In this document: in pieces, positions 7,713-17,143 of the stretch | Position numbering within the stretch: the first letter of the stretch is position 1 | Layout: the number at the start of each line of letters is the position of its first letter | DNA from: Thermohalobaculum sp965263335 | GTDB taxonomy: Bacteria; Pseudomonadota; Alphaproteobacteria; Rhodobacterales; Rhodobacteraceae | Length of the DNA: 64,000 nucleotides | NCBI GenBank assembly: GCA_965263335.1 | Contig: CBDHHE010000001.1 | Span: 4,588,001-4,652,000 of the forward strand | Direction: 5' to 3' | The notes under the pieces: generated by a model | The model's database searches: none | The model's input: only the letters and a program-made list of their open reading frames with translations | Told to the model about the DNA's origin: nothing | Translations under genes and position numbers: made by a program

Positions 7713-10121
7713 ATGAGACACGCCACGGTCGCGCAAAGTCCGTGTGCCGGGCTTGATGACGGGAAGCGTGCGGTCCTGCCAGACGCGAAGTCGATCCTGG
7801 CTGCCGCTGCGATTGCGCTCGGGATCGGCCTGTGTGCGACATTCGGGACGACGCCAAGCGCGCAAGCTCAAGCACCGCTCACCGGTCAAGACGCACAATC
7901 GCAAGGGGAAGCCGGCCAATCGGTTGTCATTCGTGGCAACCAGCGGATCGAATCCGGCACAATCCTTTCGTACATGAACCTTGGCGAAGGTCAGACGGTC
8001 ACAGGAGACGATCTCAACCTCGCGGTTCGACGTCTCTTCGATACCGGGCTGTTCAGTGACGTGCGCATTGTGCCCGGCGACTCTCAGGTGATCGTTGAGG
8101 TGGTCGAGAACCCCTCGATCAACGAGATTGCCTTCGAGGGCAACGACGCGCTGACGGACGAGGATCTCGAGCAGATCGTCAGTCTTCGCTCACGTCTGCC
8201 GTTCACAACTTCAGCGGCGGAAGCAGACGCCCAGGCGATCATCGAGGTCTACCGGCGCACCGGGCGCTATGGCGCAGAAGTCGAGCCGGTGATCATCGAA
8301 CGCTCTGACAACCGCGTGGATCTGGTCTTCGAGATCATCGAAGGAGAGCTCACGGGCGTGAGCTCGATCGATTTCGTCGGCAACCAGGTGTTCTCGGACC
8401 GCCGCTTGCGCAATGCGATCGAGACCAGCGAGACAGGCTTTCTCTCGCAGTTCATCAGCTCGGATGTCTACGATCCGGACCGCCTCGAGCTTGATAAGGA
8501 ACTGCTGCGTCAATACTACTTCTCGCGCGGTTATGCGGACTTCACCGTGCTGTCTGCGACCGCCGAACTCGCACCCGACCGTGATGGGTTCTTCATCACG
8601 TTCACCGTCGAGGAAGGCGAGCAGTACGAGTTCGGTGAACTCGACGTGGTCGTAACCGCGAAAGGTCTGGTGCAGGAAGACTTTGTCGCGCTCATCCCAG
8701 ATGACCTGACCGGGGACACCTACGATGCGAGCCTGGTCGACGAAATCGCCAACGAGCTGACGGATTTCGCCGGACAACAGGGTTTCGCATTCGTGCAGGT
8801 CCGCCCGCAGCCAAGAAAACGCACCGACGAGCTGGCGATCGATCTGACGTTCGAGCTGATCGAAGGGCCTCGGGTCTTCGTCGAGCGCATCGACATCGAG
8901 GGCAACACGCAAACGCTCGATCGCGTGATCCGGCGCAACATCGAGCTTGTCGAGGGCGATGCTTTCGATGCCCGCCGGATCCGCGATGCACGCTCGCGCA
9001 TCCGGGGTCTCGGATACTTCAGCCGCGTCGAGATCGAAAGCGAGCAGGGATCCGCCGACGACCGGGCGGTGCTCCGCGTGAAGGTGGAGGAACAGTCCAC
9101 TGGCTCGCTGTCATTCGGTCTCGGCTTCTCGACCAGTGCTGGGCCGATCGGAAACGTCGCGCTCCGTGAGAGGAACTTCCTGGGTCGCGGACAAGAACTC
9201 ACACTGCAGGTCACCGCGGCGGGTGATACGCAAATCTATGACTTCGAATTCAACGAGCCCGCCTTCCTGGACCGTGACTTGTCTGCCGGTTTCCGTGCCT
9301 TCTTCGTCGATGACAACCGGACCGATGAATCGAACTTCGAGATCCAGCGCCTCGGCTTTGGCCCGACCATCGGCTTCCCGCTCGGCCGGGACACCCGCTT
9401 TGAGGGCCGCTACGAGTTCCGCCGCGAGGATGTGAAGGCAGGGGTGAACGCCTCCCCGTTCATCCAGGAGGATGACGGCGTCCGGATCACGTCCAGCGTC
9501 GGGTACTCACTGACCTATGACCGACGCAACGATCCGATCGAGCCGACCGGTGGGTTCGTGCTGTCTCTGGATCAGGACTTTGCGGGTCTGGGCGGAGATG
9601 CCCGGTACATCCGCTCACGCGGACGGGCGAAGGGCTGGCAGGGCTTCCTGAACGATCAGATCGTGTTCAGCCTTGAACTCGAGGGCGGCGCGATCAACGG
9701 CATCGGGGATGACATCACGATCAACGAGCGCTTTTTCCTCGGCGGCAGCACACTGCGCGGTTTCGCGGACGAGGGCGTCGGGCCGCGCGATGTGGTGACC
9801 GATGACTCGCTTGGTGGCAACATCCTCTTTGCTTCGCGGCTGGAAGCCTCGTTCCCGATCGGGCTGCCGGAAGAGTTGGGAATCTTTGGCGGCGCCTTTG
9901 TCGATGCCGGCACGCTGTTCGGGCTCGACAGGACGGTGATCGTAGACAATGGACAGCAATTCGTCGTTGATGATGGTGCATCTTTCCGGCTCTCTGTCGG
10001 CGCGCTTCTTTTCATCGCGACACCGTTCGGGCCTCTTGAACTCAGTTTCGGTACACCTCTCATCCGTGAAGACTTCGATAACTCGGAGTTCTTCCGTTTG
10101 TCGGTTGGAACCCGTTTCTAA
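7713..10121 (+). CDS. bamA: Outer membrane protein assembly factor BamA
   Basis: Central component of the BAM machine that folds and inserts beta-barrels into the outer membrane. The 802-residue protein starts at an ATG with GGAGGGG upstream and has a signal peptide ending near the AQAQAP segment. About five POTRA repeats follow (first VVIRGNQRIESGTI, later INEIAFEGNDAL and SSIDFVGNQVF), then a C-terminal barrel containing the FFLGGSTLRGF loop, equivalent to the conserved VRGF motif. The protein ends in Phe, as barrel substrates and BamA itself do. It is flanked by rseP and the skp-like gene. Confidence 0.97.
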   Translation: MRHATVAQSPCAGLDDGKRAVLPDAKSILAAAAIALGIGLCATFGTTPSAQAQAPLTGQDAQSQGEAGQSVVIRGNQRIESGTILSYMNLGEGQTVTGDDLNLAVRRLFDTGLFSDVRIVPGDSQVIVEVVENPSINEIAFEGNDALTDEDLEQIVSLRSRLPFTTSAAEADAQAIIEVYRRTGRYGAEVEPVIIERSDNRVDLVFEIIEGELTGVSSIDFVGNQVFSDRRLRNAIETSETGFLSQFISSDVYDPDRLELDKELLRQYYFSRGYADFTVLSATAELAPDRDGFFITFTVEEGEQYEFGELDVVVTAKGLVQEDFVALIPDDLTGDTYDASLVDEIANELTDFAGQQGFAFVQVRPQPRKRTDELAIDLTFELIEGPRVFVERIDIEGNTQTLDRVIRRNIELVEGDAFDARRIRDARSRIRGLGYFSRVEIESEQGSADDRAVLRVKVEEQSTGSLSFGLGFSTSAGPIGNVALRERNFLGRGQELTLQVTAAGDTQIYDFEFNEPAFLDRDLSAGFRAFFVDDNRTDESNFEIQRLGFGPTIGFPLGRDTRFEGRYEFRREDVKAGVNASPFIQEDDGVRITSSVGYSLTYDRRNDPIEPTGGFVLSLDQDFAGLGGDARYIRSRGRAKGWQGFLNDQIVFSLELEGGAINGIGDDITINERFFLGGSTLRGFADEGVGPRDVVTDDSLGGNILFASRLEASFPIGLPEELGIFGGAFVDAGTLFGLDRTVIVDNGQQFVVDDGASFRLSVGALLFIATPFGPLELSFGTPLIREDFDNSEFFRLSVGTRF

Positions 10122-10146
10122 CGAGTTCGCCAGGAGTGGTGGCTCC

Positions 10147-10725
10147 ATGCGCAGCATGCGAACGCTTTCTGCTGCAATCCTGACCTTTGCGGTGCTTTTG
10201 TCGCCGATGGCCGTTGCTGACCAAGCGCCCGGCAATCCCGTGTACGTGGTCTCACGCGAGCGGGTGCTGAACGAGGTGCGGGCCGCACGCGAGCTGCAGG
10301 TGGCAGAGCGTCGTCTCACGACCGAGTTGCAGTCACAGGTTGACCGGACGAAGGAGATGCTGGCCGAAGAGGAGAAAGAACTCGCAGCGCTGAGGGGCTC
10401 GATGCAGCAGGAAGAGTTCGAGGCGCGCGTACAGGCCTTCGACGGACGCATGCGATCGGCACGGCGGATCACACAGGAGCGCGCGGCCGAATTGCAGCGG
10501 GCATTCCAGAGGGCACGCGCCGAAGTCGTGAGCGCTCTGCCAAGGCTGATCAACGAGATCCGTGCGGAACTGGGTGCAGACATGATCCTCAATGCAGACC
10601 TGGTGCTCTCGGCGGATGCCAGCGTGGACATGACCGATATTGTGATCGAGCGCTATGATGCGGTGGTGCCGATCCCCCCAATCCCAGAATTCGAGACCTC
10701 CGGCTCGATCTTCGAGCAGGAATGA
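10147..10725 (+). CDS. OmpH/Skp family periplasmic chaperone
   Basis: A 192-residue secreted protein. The ATG at 10147 has AGGAG ten bases upstream; a second in-frame ATG lies at 10156. The signal peptide runs to about MAVADQA. The mature region VYVVSRERVLNE replaces the usual VDxxxVL start of OmpH proteins and is followed by a long charged coiled coil, as in the tentacles of the trimeric Skp chaperone that shields unfolded outer membrane proteins. The position directly after bamA and before fabZ-lpxA is conserved for skp. Sequence identity to Skp is weak, so the call rests on context and architecture. Confidence 0.85.
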   Translation: MRSMRTLSAAILTFAVLLSPMAVADQAPGNPVYVVSRERVLNEVRAARELQVAERRLTTELQSQVDRTKEMLAEEEKELAALRGSMQQEEFEARVQAFDGRMRSARRITQERAAELQRAFQRARAEVVSALPRLINEIRAELGADMILNADLVLSADASVDMTDIVIERYDAVVPIPPIPEFETSGSIFEQE

Positions 10726-10830
10726 GACCAACGCGCGCTTGGCGGTGTCGGGCGTGGATACGACTTGACCTAAACGGGCCCAAAGGTATGCAGAAGACGA
10801 AACGGTACGGCGATCGGTTGAGGTGCGGCT

Positions 10831-11337
10831 GTGTCTGAAGACATCGCAGTTGAGAGCGAAACCACGGGGAAGACGATTGATCTGGCTCAGATCAAGCGCA
10901 TGATTCCGCACCGCTATCCATTCTTGTTCATCGACCGCGTCGAAGAAGTCGTCTCGGGCAAACGTGCCATCGGGATCAAGAATGTCACGGCGAACGAGCC
11001 GCATTTCGAAGGTCACTTCCCGGACAAGCCGATCATGCCAGGCGTGCTGATCGTCGAGGCGATGGCACAGACCGCAGGTGTGCTCGTCGTCGAGACCCTG
11101 GGCATGATTGATCAGGGCCTGCTGGTCTACTTCATGACGCTGGACAAAACCCGTTTCCGGAAACTGGTGGAGCCGGGAGATGTGCTAGAATTGCACGTGA
11201 AGATTCTGCGTGGGCGCGGTAAGATTTGGAAGTTCTGGGCCGAGGGCAAGGTCGCTGGTGAAGTGGTCGCAGAGGCGGAGTACTCCGCGATGATCATCAC
11301 ACAGGACGACGAACGTCGAAGGGGCAAGGGTACGTGA
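10831..11337 (+). CDS. fabZ: 3-hydroxyacyl-[ACP] dehydratase FabZ
   Basis: Dehydrates 3-hydroxyacyl-ACP in type II fatty acid synthesis and competes with LpxA for the 3-hydroxyacyl-ACP pool. The 168-residue protein starts at GTG. Hot-dog fold signatures are clear: IPHRYPFLFIDRV, then NEPHFEGHFPDKPIMPGV with the catalytic His of GHFP, and the following LIVEAMAQTAG with the catalytic Glu. The N-terminus is about 20 residues longer than in E. coli. Its stop overlaps the lpxA start (GTGA), giving translational coupling between fatty acid elongation and lipid A synthesis. Confidence 0.96.
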   Translation: MSEDIAVESETTGKTIDLAQIKRMIPHRYPFLFIDRVEEVVSGKRAIGIKNVTANEPHFEGHFPDKPIMPGVLIVEAMAQTAGVLVVETLGMIDQGLLVYFMTLDKTRFRKLVEPGDVLELHVKILRGRGKIWKFWAEGKVAGEVVAEAEYSAMIITQDDERRRGKGT

Positions 11338-12122
11338 CCATCCATCCGACCGCCGTGGTCGAGGACGGTGCTGCGATTGCACCAGGTGCCACGGTCGGAC
11401 CGTTCTGTGTTGTCGGCGCAGAAGTTGTCCTCGACGATGGCGTGGAGCTTGTGAGCCATGTCGCAGTGGCCGGGCGCACCACCATCGGACCGGGCACGAA
11501 GGTGTGGCCATTCGCATCGATCGGACACCAGCCACAGGACCTCAAATATGCGGGCGAGGCGTCCTCGCTCGAGATCGGCAGCGGCAACATGATCCGCGAG
11601 CACGTCACAATGAACCCCGGTACCAGCGGGGGCGGCATGCTGACCCGTGTTGGGAATGGCGGGCTCTTTATGATGGGCGCGCATGTGGGGCACGACTGCA
11701 TGCTTGGTGATCATGTGATCATGGCGAACAACGCCACCCTCGCCGGACATGTCGAGGTGGGAGACCATGCGTTTCTGGGCGGCCTGTCTGCCGTGCATCA
11801 GTTCGTGCGCATAGGCACAAGCGCAATGATCGGCGGCATGACGGGCGTCGAAAAGGACGTGATCCCATTTGGCATGGCAATCGGCAATCGCGCGGACTTG
11901 GGCGGCCTCAACCTCGTCGGGTTGAAACGCCGCGGGTTCGATCGTGACACGATCCACGCGCTCAGGACGGCTTATCGCGAGCTGTTCTACGGTGAGGGAT
12001 CCCTGCAGCAGCGTGCGCCCGGGGTGGCCGAGGCGCATCCCGATGTGGGTGCGGTGCGCGAGTTGATCGATTTTGTTCTGGCGGACACGGCACGATCTTT
12101 CTGCACACCGCGCGATGCCTGA
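11334..12122 (+). CDS. lpxA: Acyl-[ACP]--UDP-N-acetylglucosamine O-acyltransferase
   Basis: First committed step of lipid A synthesis: transfer of a 3-hydroxyacyl chain from ACP to UDP-GlcNAc. The 262-residue protein (same length as E. coli LpxA) shows the hexapeptide repeats of a left-handed beta-helix (IHPTAVVEDGAAIAPGATVG and onward). GAHVGHDCMLGDHV contains the catalytic His. The GTG start overlaps the fabZ stop, and the last eight bases overlap the lpxI start. Confidence 0.97.
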   Translation: MTIHPTAVVEDGAAIAPGATVGPFCVVGAEVVLDDGVELVSHVAVAGRTTIGPGTKVWPFASIGHQPQDLKYAGEASSLEIGSGNMIREHVTMNPGTSGGGMLTRVGNGGLFMMGAHVGHDCMLGDHVIMANNATLAGHVEVGDHAFLGGLSAVHQFVRIGTSAMIGGMTGVEKDVIPFGMAIGNRADLGGLNLVGLKRRGFDRDTIHALRTAYRELFYGEGSLQQRAPGVAEAHPDVGAVRELIDFVLADTARSFCTPRDA

Positions 12123-12993
12123 TGGCGCCGACCCCGAGGGTCTTCTTGCGGTCGTGGCCGGGAGAGGGGCCTTGCCACGGCGCATAGCCGAAGCCCGGGC
12201 TTCGGCGGGGCTTCCGTATTTGCTGATCATCTTTCCGGGCTCGGAGGAGCCTTGGATGGCAGAGCACCCGCACGAGCATCATCTGTTCGAGAAGCCGGGG
12301 CGTCTCTTCACGGCGCTGGAGCGGGCCGGTGCTCGCCAGGTGGTGTTTGCCGGTGCCATGGTGCGGCCGCAACTCAAGCTCTGGCGGCTCGATTTCACCG
12401 GGGTGCGTATTGCGCTTCGTGTACTCGCCTTGTTGCGTCAGGGAGACGACGCCATGCTGCGCGGTCTGGGTGAATTCTTCGAGAAGCGTGGGATTGCCCT
12501 GGTGGGCCCCGAGGTCGCTCTCGGAGGAGAGATGTTCCTGAGTGCCGGGTCCCTCGGGAAAGTCTCTCCGTCGCATCGCGATCTTGCGGATGCCCGCCAA
12601 GCTGCACGGATTGTCGAAGTGCTTGGACCACTCGACATCGGACAGGGGGCGGTGGTGGCAGGTGGCCTGTGCCTTGGGATCGAAACGGTCGAGGGCACCG
12701 ATCTGATGTTGCAACGCATCGGCGAACTGTCGCCCGAGAGGCGCCAGGTGCCTGTGGGACGCGGTGTCCTCTACAAGGGGCCCAAACCCGGACAGGATCG
12801 ACGCCTCGACCGACCAGCAATCGGGCCGGACACCGTCCGGGCTGCCATCGCCGCATCACTCGCCGGTATCACGGCTGCAGCGGAAGAGACCGTGCTGATC
12901 GATGCTGCCGGCACCCGTCGCCTCGCGGACGCGGCTGGATTGTTTGTCCATGGGCTGACCGCAGAGGAACGGCTGGCCGGTTGCGATGACTGA
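12115..12993 (+). CDS. lpxI: UDP-2,3-diacylglucosamine pyrophosphatase LpxI
   Basis: Hydrolyses UDP-2,3-diacylglucosamine to lipid X and UMP. Alphaproteobacteria commonly use LpxI where gammaproteobacteria use the unrelated LpxH. The ATG at 12115 overlaps the end of lpxA and gives 292 residues beginning PDGADPEGLLAVVAGRGALP, the typical N-terminal domain, followed by VGPEVALGGEMFLSAGSLG and the C-terminal VAGGLCLGIETVEGTDLML segment of the family (formerly DUF1009). Position between lpxA and lpxB confirms the assignment. Confidence 0.93.
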   Translation: MPDGADPEGLLAVVAGRGALPRRIAEARASAGLPYLLIIFPGSEEPWMAEHPHEHHLFEKPGRLFTALERAGARQVVFAGAMVRPQLKLWRLDFTGVRIALRVLALLRQGDDAMLRGLGEFFEKRGIALVGPEVALGGEMFLSAGSLGKVSPSHRDLADARQAARIVEVLGPLDIGQGAVVAGGLCLGIETVEGTDLMLQRIGELSPERRQVPVGRGVLYKGPKPGQDRRLDRPAIGPDTVRAAIAASLAGITAAAEETVLIDAAGTRRLADAAGLFVHGLTAEERLAGCDD

Positions 12994-13068
12994 TTGGCTC
13001 AAATCGTACCCTGCGCGTGGCGTCAAAGACCCTCCACAATTGCGCTGGAAAATCGCGGGCAAGAGCGG

Positions 13069-14280
13069 ATGCTGAAAATCGCCATTCTTGCGGGTGAACC
13101 GTCTGGTGATCGGCTCGGCGGTAGCCTGATGGAAGCCTTGTCCGCCATCACGCCGGTGCAGTTTGTGGGCGTGGGCGGCCGCACAATGACTGCTGCAGGT
13201 CTGCGTCCCTGGTTCGACATGTCGGAGCTGACGGTGATGGGGCTCGCCGAGGTCGTTCCCCGCTTGCCGTCTTTGCTCCGCCGCATCCGCGAGACAGGCT
13301 CGAACGTCGTCGCGGAGCGTCCCGACGCACTGATCACGATCGACAGCCCGGATTTCACTCTCCGCGTCGCGCGCCTCGCACGCCGGGAACTGGGAGATTT
13401 GCGCGTTATCCATTACGTGGCACCCAGTGTCTGGGCCTGGCGTCCGGGCCGCGCGGCAAAGATGGCGCGATATGTCGATCACGTCCTGGCCCTGCTGCCG
13501 TTCGAGCCGCCCTACATGGAGGCGGCGGGCATGACCTGCGATTTCGTGGGCCACCCGATTGCCGGAGTGCCGTCACCGGACGCCGCTGATGCCTTGGCGT
13601 TCCGGACCGATCGCGGCATTCATCCAGAGCAGCCTGTGCTGCTGCTGGCGCCGGGTTCACGGCGGGGCGAGGTGCGCCGCCTCATCCCGATTTTCATCGA
13701 GACGATCGCTGCCCTGCGACGCGACCGGCCAGATCTCGCAATTGTCTGCCCTGTGGCCGAGACGGTTGAAGCCGAGGTGCGCGCCGCTCTTGCGCCACTG
13801 CTGCCGCCTGCGTATCTGGTTCTGCCTGTCGCCGGAGAAGTCGTGAAGCGACGGGCGTTCGCCGCGTCGGATGTCGCTTTGTGCACGTCCGGCACGGTTA
13901 CGCTGGAACTCGCCGCTGCCGGAACGCCGATGGTGGCGGCCTACCGGACGAACTGGCTGACAGCGGCAATCGTGCGTCGCTTGGTCAGGGTCGGTACAGC
14001 GAACCTCGTAAACCTGGTCACGGGGCGCAATGACGTGCCGGAGTTTTTGCAGGAGCGGTGCAAAGCAGAGTTCATGGCGCCCGTGCTGGCAAAGCTCGTC
14101 GAGGAGAACAGTGCGCGTGCGGCGCAGCGTCGAGCGTTCACCGAAGCCCTGGACGCGCTGGGTCGCGGTGGGATGCCGCCTGCGCAACGGGCGGCGCGCT
14201 CGGTGCTGCGCGCCGTCCAAGGAGCGAGTGGCCCGGATGAGGAACCGTTTTACAGGATGCCCCGCCCGGACCCGAGCTAG
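13069..14280 (+). CDS. lpxB: Lipid-A-disaccharide synthase
   Basis: Glycosyltransferase (GT19) that joins UDP-2,3-diacylglucosamine and lipid X. The ATG at 13069 gives 403 residues beginning MLKIAILAGEPSGDRLGGSL, the standard LpxB N-terminus; a TTG at 12994 adds 25 non-conserved residues and is disfavoured. Other signatures are HYVAPSVWAWRPGRA and LLLAPGSRRGEVRRLIP. It is the last gene of the envelope block. Its stop codon overlaps that of the convergent gltA in the shared palindrome CTAG. Confidence 0.95.
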   Translation: MLKIAILAGEPSGDRLGGSLMEALSAITPVQFVGVGGRTMTAAGLRPWFDMSELTVMGLAEVVPRLPSLLRRIRETGSNVVAERPDALITIDSPDFTLRVARLARRELGDLRVIHYVAPSVWAWRPGRAAKMARYVDHVLALLPFEPPYMEAAGMTCDFVGHPIAGVPSPDAADALAFRTDRGIHPEQPVLLLAPGSRRGEVRRLIPIFIETIAALRRDRPDLAIVCPVAETVEAEVRAALAPLLPPAYLVLPVAGEVVKRRAFAASDVALCTSGTVTLELAAAGTPMVAAYRTNWLTAAIVRRLVRVGTANLVNLVTGRNDVPEFLQERCKAEFMAPVLAKLVEENSARAAQRRAFTEALDALGRGGMPPAQRAARSVLRAVQGASGPDEEPFYRMPRPDPS

Positions 14281-15575
14281 CGGCTTTCGACGTCGATGTA
14301 GTTGCGGGCTGCGGCACCGATGTAGAGCTGACGCGGGCGGCCGATCTTCTGGTGGCCGTCCTCGATCATCTCTTTCCACTGAGCGATCCACCCGACCGTG
14401 CGCGACAACGCGAAGATCGGTGTGAACATCGAGGTCGGGAAGCCCATGGCCTCGAGAATGATACCCGAGTAGAAGTCGACGTTCGGGTAGAGCTTCTTGG
14501 AGATGAAGTACTCATCTTCCAGGGCGCGTTTTTCCAGAGCCTGGGCGACCTGCAGGATCGGATTGTCTTCGACGCCAAGAAGCTCGAGCACCTCCTTCGC
14601 GGTCTCCTGCATCACCTTGGCGCGGGGGTCGTAGTTCTTGTAGACCCGGTGGCCAAAGCCCATGAGCCGGAAGCTGTCGTTCTTGTCCTGCGCCTTCTTG
14701 ACGTACTCGTCGACCCGGTCCGGGGTCCCGATCTCCTTCAGCATCTCCAGGCAGGCCTGGTTCGCGCCGCCGTGAGCCGGTCCCCAGAGGCTGGCGACCC
14801 CTGCCGCGATGCAGGCGAACGGGTTGGCCTGCGAGGAACCCGCGAGCCGAACGGTCGAGGTCGAGGCGTTCTGCTCATGATCCGCATGCAACGTCATGAT
14901 GCGGTCCATGGCGCGGGCCAGGATCGGGTCGACGACGTAGTCCTCGCAGGGAACCGCGAAGCACATGTGAAGGAAGTTTGTTGCGTAGTCGAGGTTGTTC
15001 CTCGGATAGATGAAGGGCTGACCGATCGAGTACTTGTACGCCCAGGCGCAGATCGTTGGCAGCTTGGCAATCATCCGGATCGAGGCGACCTCGCGCTGCC
15101 AGACATCGTTGATATCGGTCGAGTCGTGGTAGAACGCGGACATTGCGCCGACGACCCCGCACACGATGGCCATCGGGTGCGCGTCCCGCCGGAACCCCCG
15201 GAAGAAGTTCACCATCTGCTCGTGCAGCATGGTGTGGTTGGTCACCCGGTTCTCGAAGTCTTCCAGTTCGCGCGCCGACGGCAGCTCGCCGTAGAGCAGC
15301 AGGTAGCAGACCTCGAGATAGTGGCTCTTCTGGGCAAGCTGGTCGATCGGGTAGCCACGGTAGAGCAGCTCACCCTTGTCGCCGTCGATGAATGTGATGG
15401 CTGATTGGCACGACCCGGTCGAGGTGAACCCGGGATCGTAAGTGAAGACCCCCATCTCGGAATAGAGCTTGCGGATGTCGAGCACTGAAGGACCGTGAAC
15501 CGCGTCATAGACCGGCAAGTCCATCGAACGGTTGTCATACGTCAGTGTCGCGGTGCGTGTTGGGGAATCCGTCAT
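14277..15575 (-). CDS. gltA: Citrate synthase
   Basis: Condenses oxaloacetate and acetyl-CoA to citrate. The ATG at 15575 gives 432 residues, close to type II (hexameric) citrate synthases of proteobacteria (427 in E. coli). Signatures: the catalytic His of WGPAHGGANQACLEML, GFGHRVYKNYDPRAKVM with the second His and the catalytic Asp region, and the C-terminal WIAQWKEMIE. The reading frame is open upstream into the shifted 3' end of gltX, producing an apparent fusion that is best explained by a deletion in gltX. The stop overlaps that of lpxB. Confidence 0.96.
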   Translation of the reverse strand: MTDSPTRTATLTYDNRSMDLPVYDAVHGPSVLDIRKLYSEMGVFTYDPGFTSTGSCQSAITFIDGDKGELLYRGYPIDQLAQKSHYLEVCYLLLYGELPSARELEDFENRVTNHTMLHEQMVNFFRGFRRDAHPMAIVCGVVGAMSAFYHDSTDINDVWQREVASIRMIAKLPTICAWAYKYSIGQPFIYPRNNLDYATNFLHMCFAVPCEDYVVDPILARAMDRIMTLHADHEQNASTSTVRLAGSSQANPFACIAAGVASLWGPAHGGANQACLEMLKEIGTPDRVDEYVKKAQDKNDSFRLMGFGHRVYKNYDPRAKVMQETAKEVLELLGVEDNPILQVAQALEKRALEDEYFISKKLYPNVDFYSGIILEAMGFPTSMFTPIFALSRTVGWIAQWKEMIEDGHQKIGRPRQLYIGAAARNYIDVESR

Positions 15576-15648
15576 TCTGTTCGTCCTTCTCTCGGCGCGG
15601 GAGCGCCCCGCGAGGTGTGACTGTTCCGGTGATGTGGGTTGGCCGTCT

Positions 15649-17057
15649 TCAGGGTGCGGCGCCCACATCGCCGAGCCGCGCAAGACTTTCGTCCCTCCCA
15701 AGGGTTTCCAAAACGTCAAAGACCCTGGGCTGACGGCACGAGCGGTTAGTGCGGCGCGCAGCGGTTGCGCGACTTTGCCAAGCTTTAAGTGCTCTTCCTC
15801 CGCGAAGGAGCGCACGATCGTTTCAACGGAACTTGCTGACCACTCGCTAGCATTTTGCAGGTGCTTGGTCAATTGTGCCAACATCTTGCGGTTGTCGGGA
15901 TCGTCGATCAGGCGAGACGCCTTTTCGTCCGGCACCAGCGGCCGGCTCGCAAGAATATAGTAAGCGATATCAGAAAGTTCGTTGACTGTCTTGGCGCGTT
16001 CTTTCAGGCCGGGCATGGCCTGCAGAAGACGCGATTGTTGATCACAATTGATCTGATTGCCATGTTGCAGCGCAAAAAGCGCGGTCATTTCTGCGACCAG
16101 CTCCGTGTCGTCCGCGGCCCTGATGTGCTGGGCATTCAGGTTCTCGAGCTTGGCGAAATCGAAGCGTGCGGCAGATTTCCCGATCGCCTCCAGACCAAAC
16201 CACTCGATCGCCTGTTCGGTCGTGAAGAACTCGTCGTCGCCATGGCTCCAGCCGAGTCGCGCCAGATAGTTGCGCATCGCGGACGGCAGGTAGCCCATAT
16301 CGCGGTACTCGATCACACTGGTCGCGCCATGGCGCTTCGACATTTTGGCGCCGTCCGGGCCGTGTATGAGCGGGATGTGCGCGAACACCGGAACCGACCA
16401 GCCGTTCGCCCGGTAGATCAGGCTCTGGCGTGCCGCGTTGGTGAGGTGGTCGTCGCCACGGATGACGTGTGTGACCCCCATGTCATGATCGTCGACCACG
16501 ACCGCGTGCATGTAGGTGGGTGTGCCGTCCGAGCGCAGCAGGATCAGGTCGTCGAGCGTAGAGGCATCCCAAGTCACAGCGCCCTGCACGGCGTCTTCCA
16601 CAACCACTTGCCCGTCGCGCGGGGCCTTGAGCCGGACGGTGTAGTCTCCCTCGGGCCAGTCTGACGGTCCCTTGTCGCGCCAGGGGCTCAGAAACAGCGG
16701 AGGCCGGCCCGCTGCCTTCGCTTCCTCCCGGAAGGCGTCGATCTCCTCCTTCGTGGCATAGCAGCGATAGGCCGTGCCGGCGTCCAGCATCTGACGGGCT
16801 ACTTCGGCGTGGCGATCGACACGCGAATGCTGGCTGATGGCGTCGCCGTCCCAGTGCAACCCGAGCCATTTGAGCCCTTCGAAAATGGCCTCGGTGGCCT
16901 CAGGCGTCGACCGTGCGCGATCGGTGTCTTCTATCCTCAGGAGGAACTGCCCCTGGTGGTGGCGGGAGAACAGCCAGTTGAAGAGGGCCGTTCGCGCGCC
17001 ACCAATGTGCAGGAAGCCGGTGGGTGAGGGGGCGAAACGTGTGACGACGGAGCTCAT
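15649..17057 (-). CDS. gltX: Glutamate--tRNA ligase, frameshifted near the 3' end
   Basis: Charges tRNA-Glu. Class I signatures are intact: RFAPSPTGFLHIGGAR (HIGH motif) at the N-terminus and GAKMSKRHGA (KMSKS equivalent). The reading frame breaks after AVSPG: restoring one C to the CCC run at 15723-15725 (plus strand) makes the frame continue as VFDVLETLGRDESLARLGD and stop at 15649, the expected GltX C-terminus, for a total of about 469 residues. As sequenced, the frame instead runs on into gltA. This is either a sequencing or assembly error in a short homopolymer or a real mutation replacing the last 21 residues. Confidence 0.9.
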
Positions 17058-17143
17058 GGGGATGGTGAACTTTCTGCTTGCAGGGGCTTGCGGAACGTTG
17101 GAGTCTGATCGGCGAGCGGGGACCGGTCAAAGTCGCGGCCTTT

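Noticed and set aside
14277..17057. A single 926-residue GltX-GltA fusion protein on the minus strand
   Set aside because: The junction is nonsense sequence caused by a frame change; the normal GltX end and the normal GltA start are both present in the expected places.
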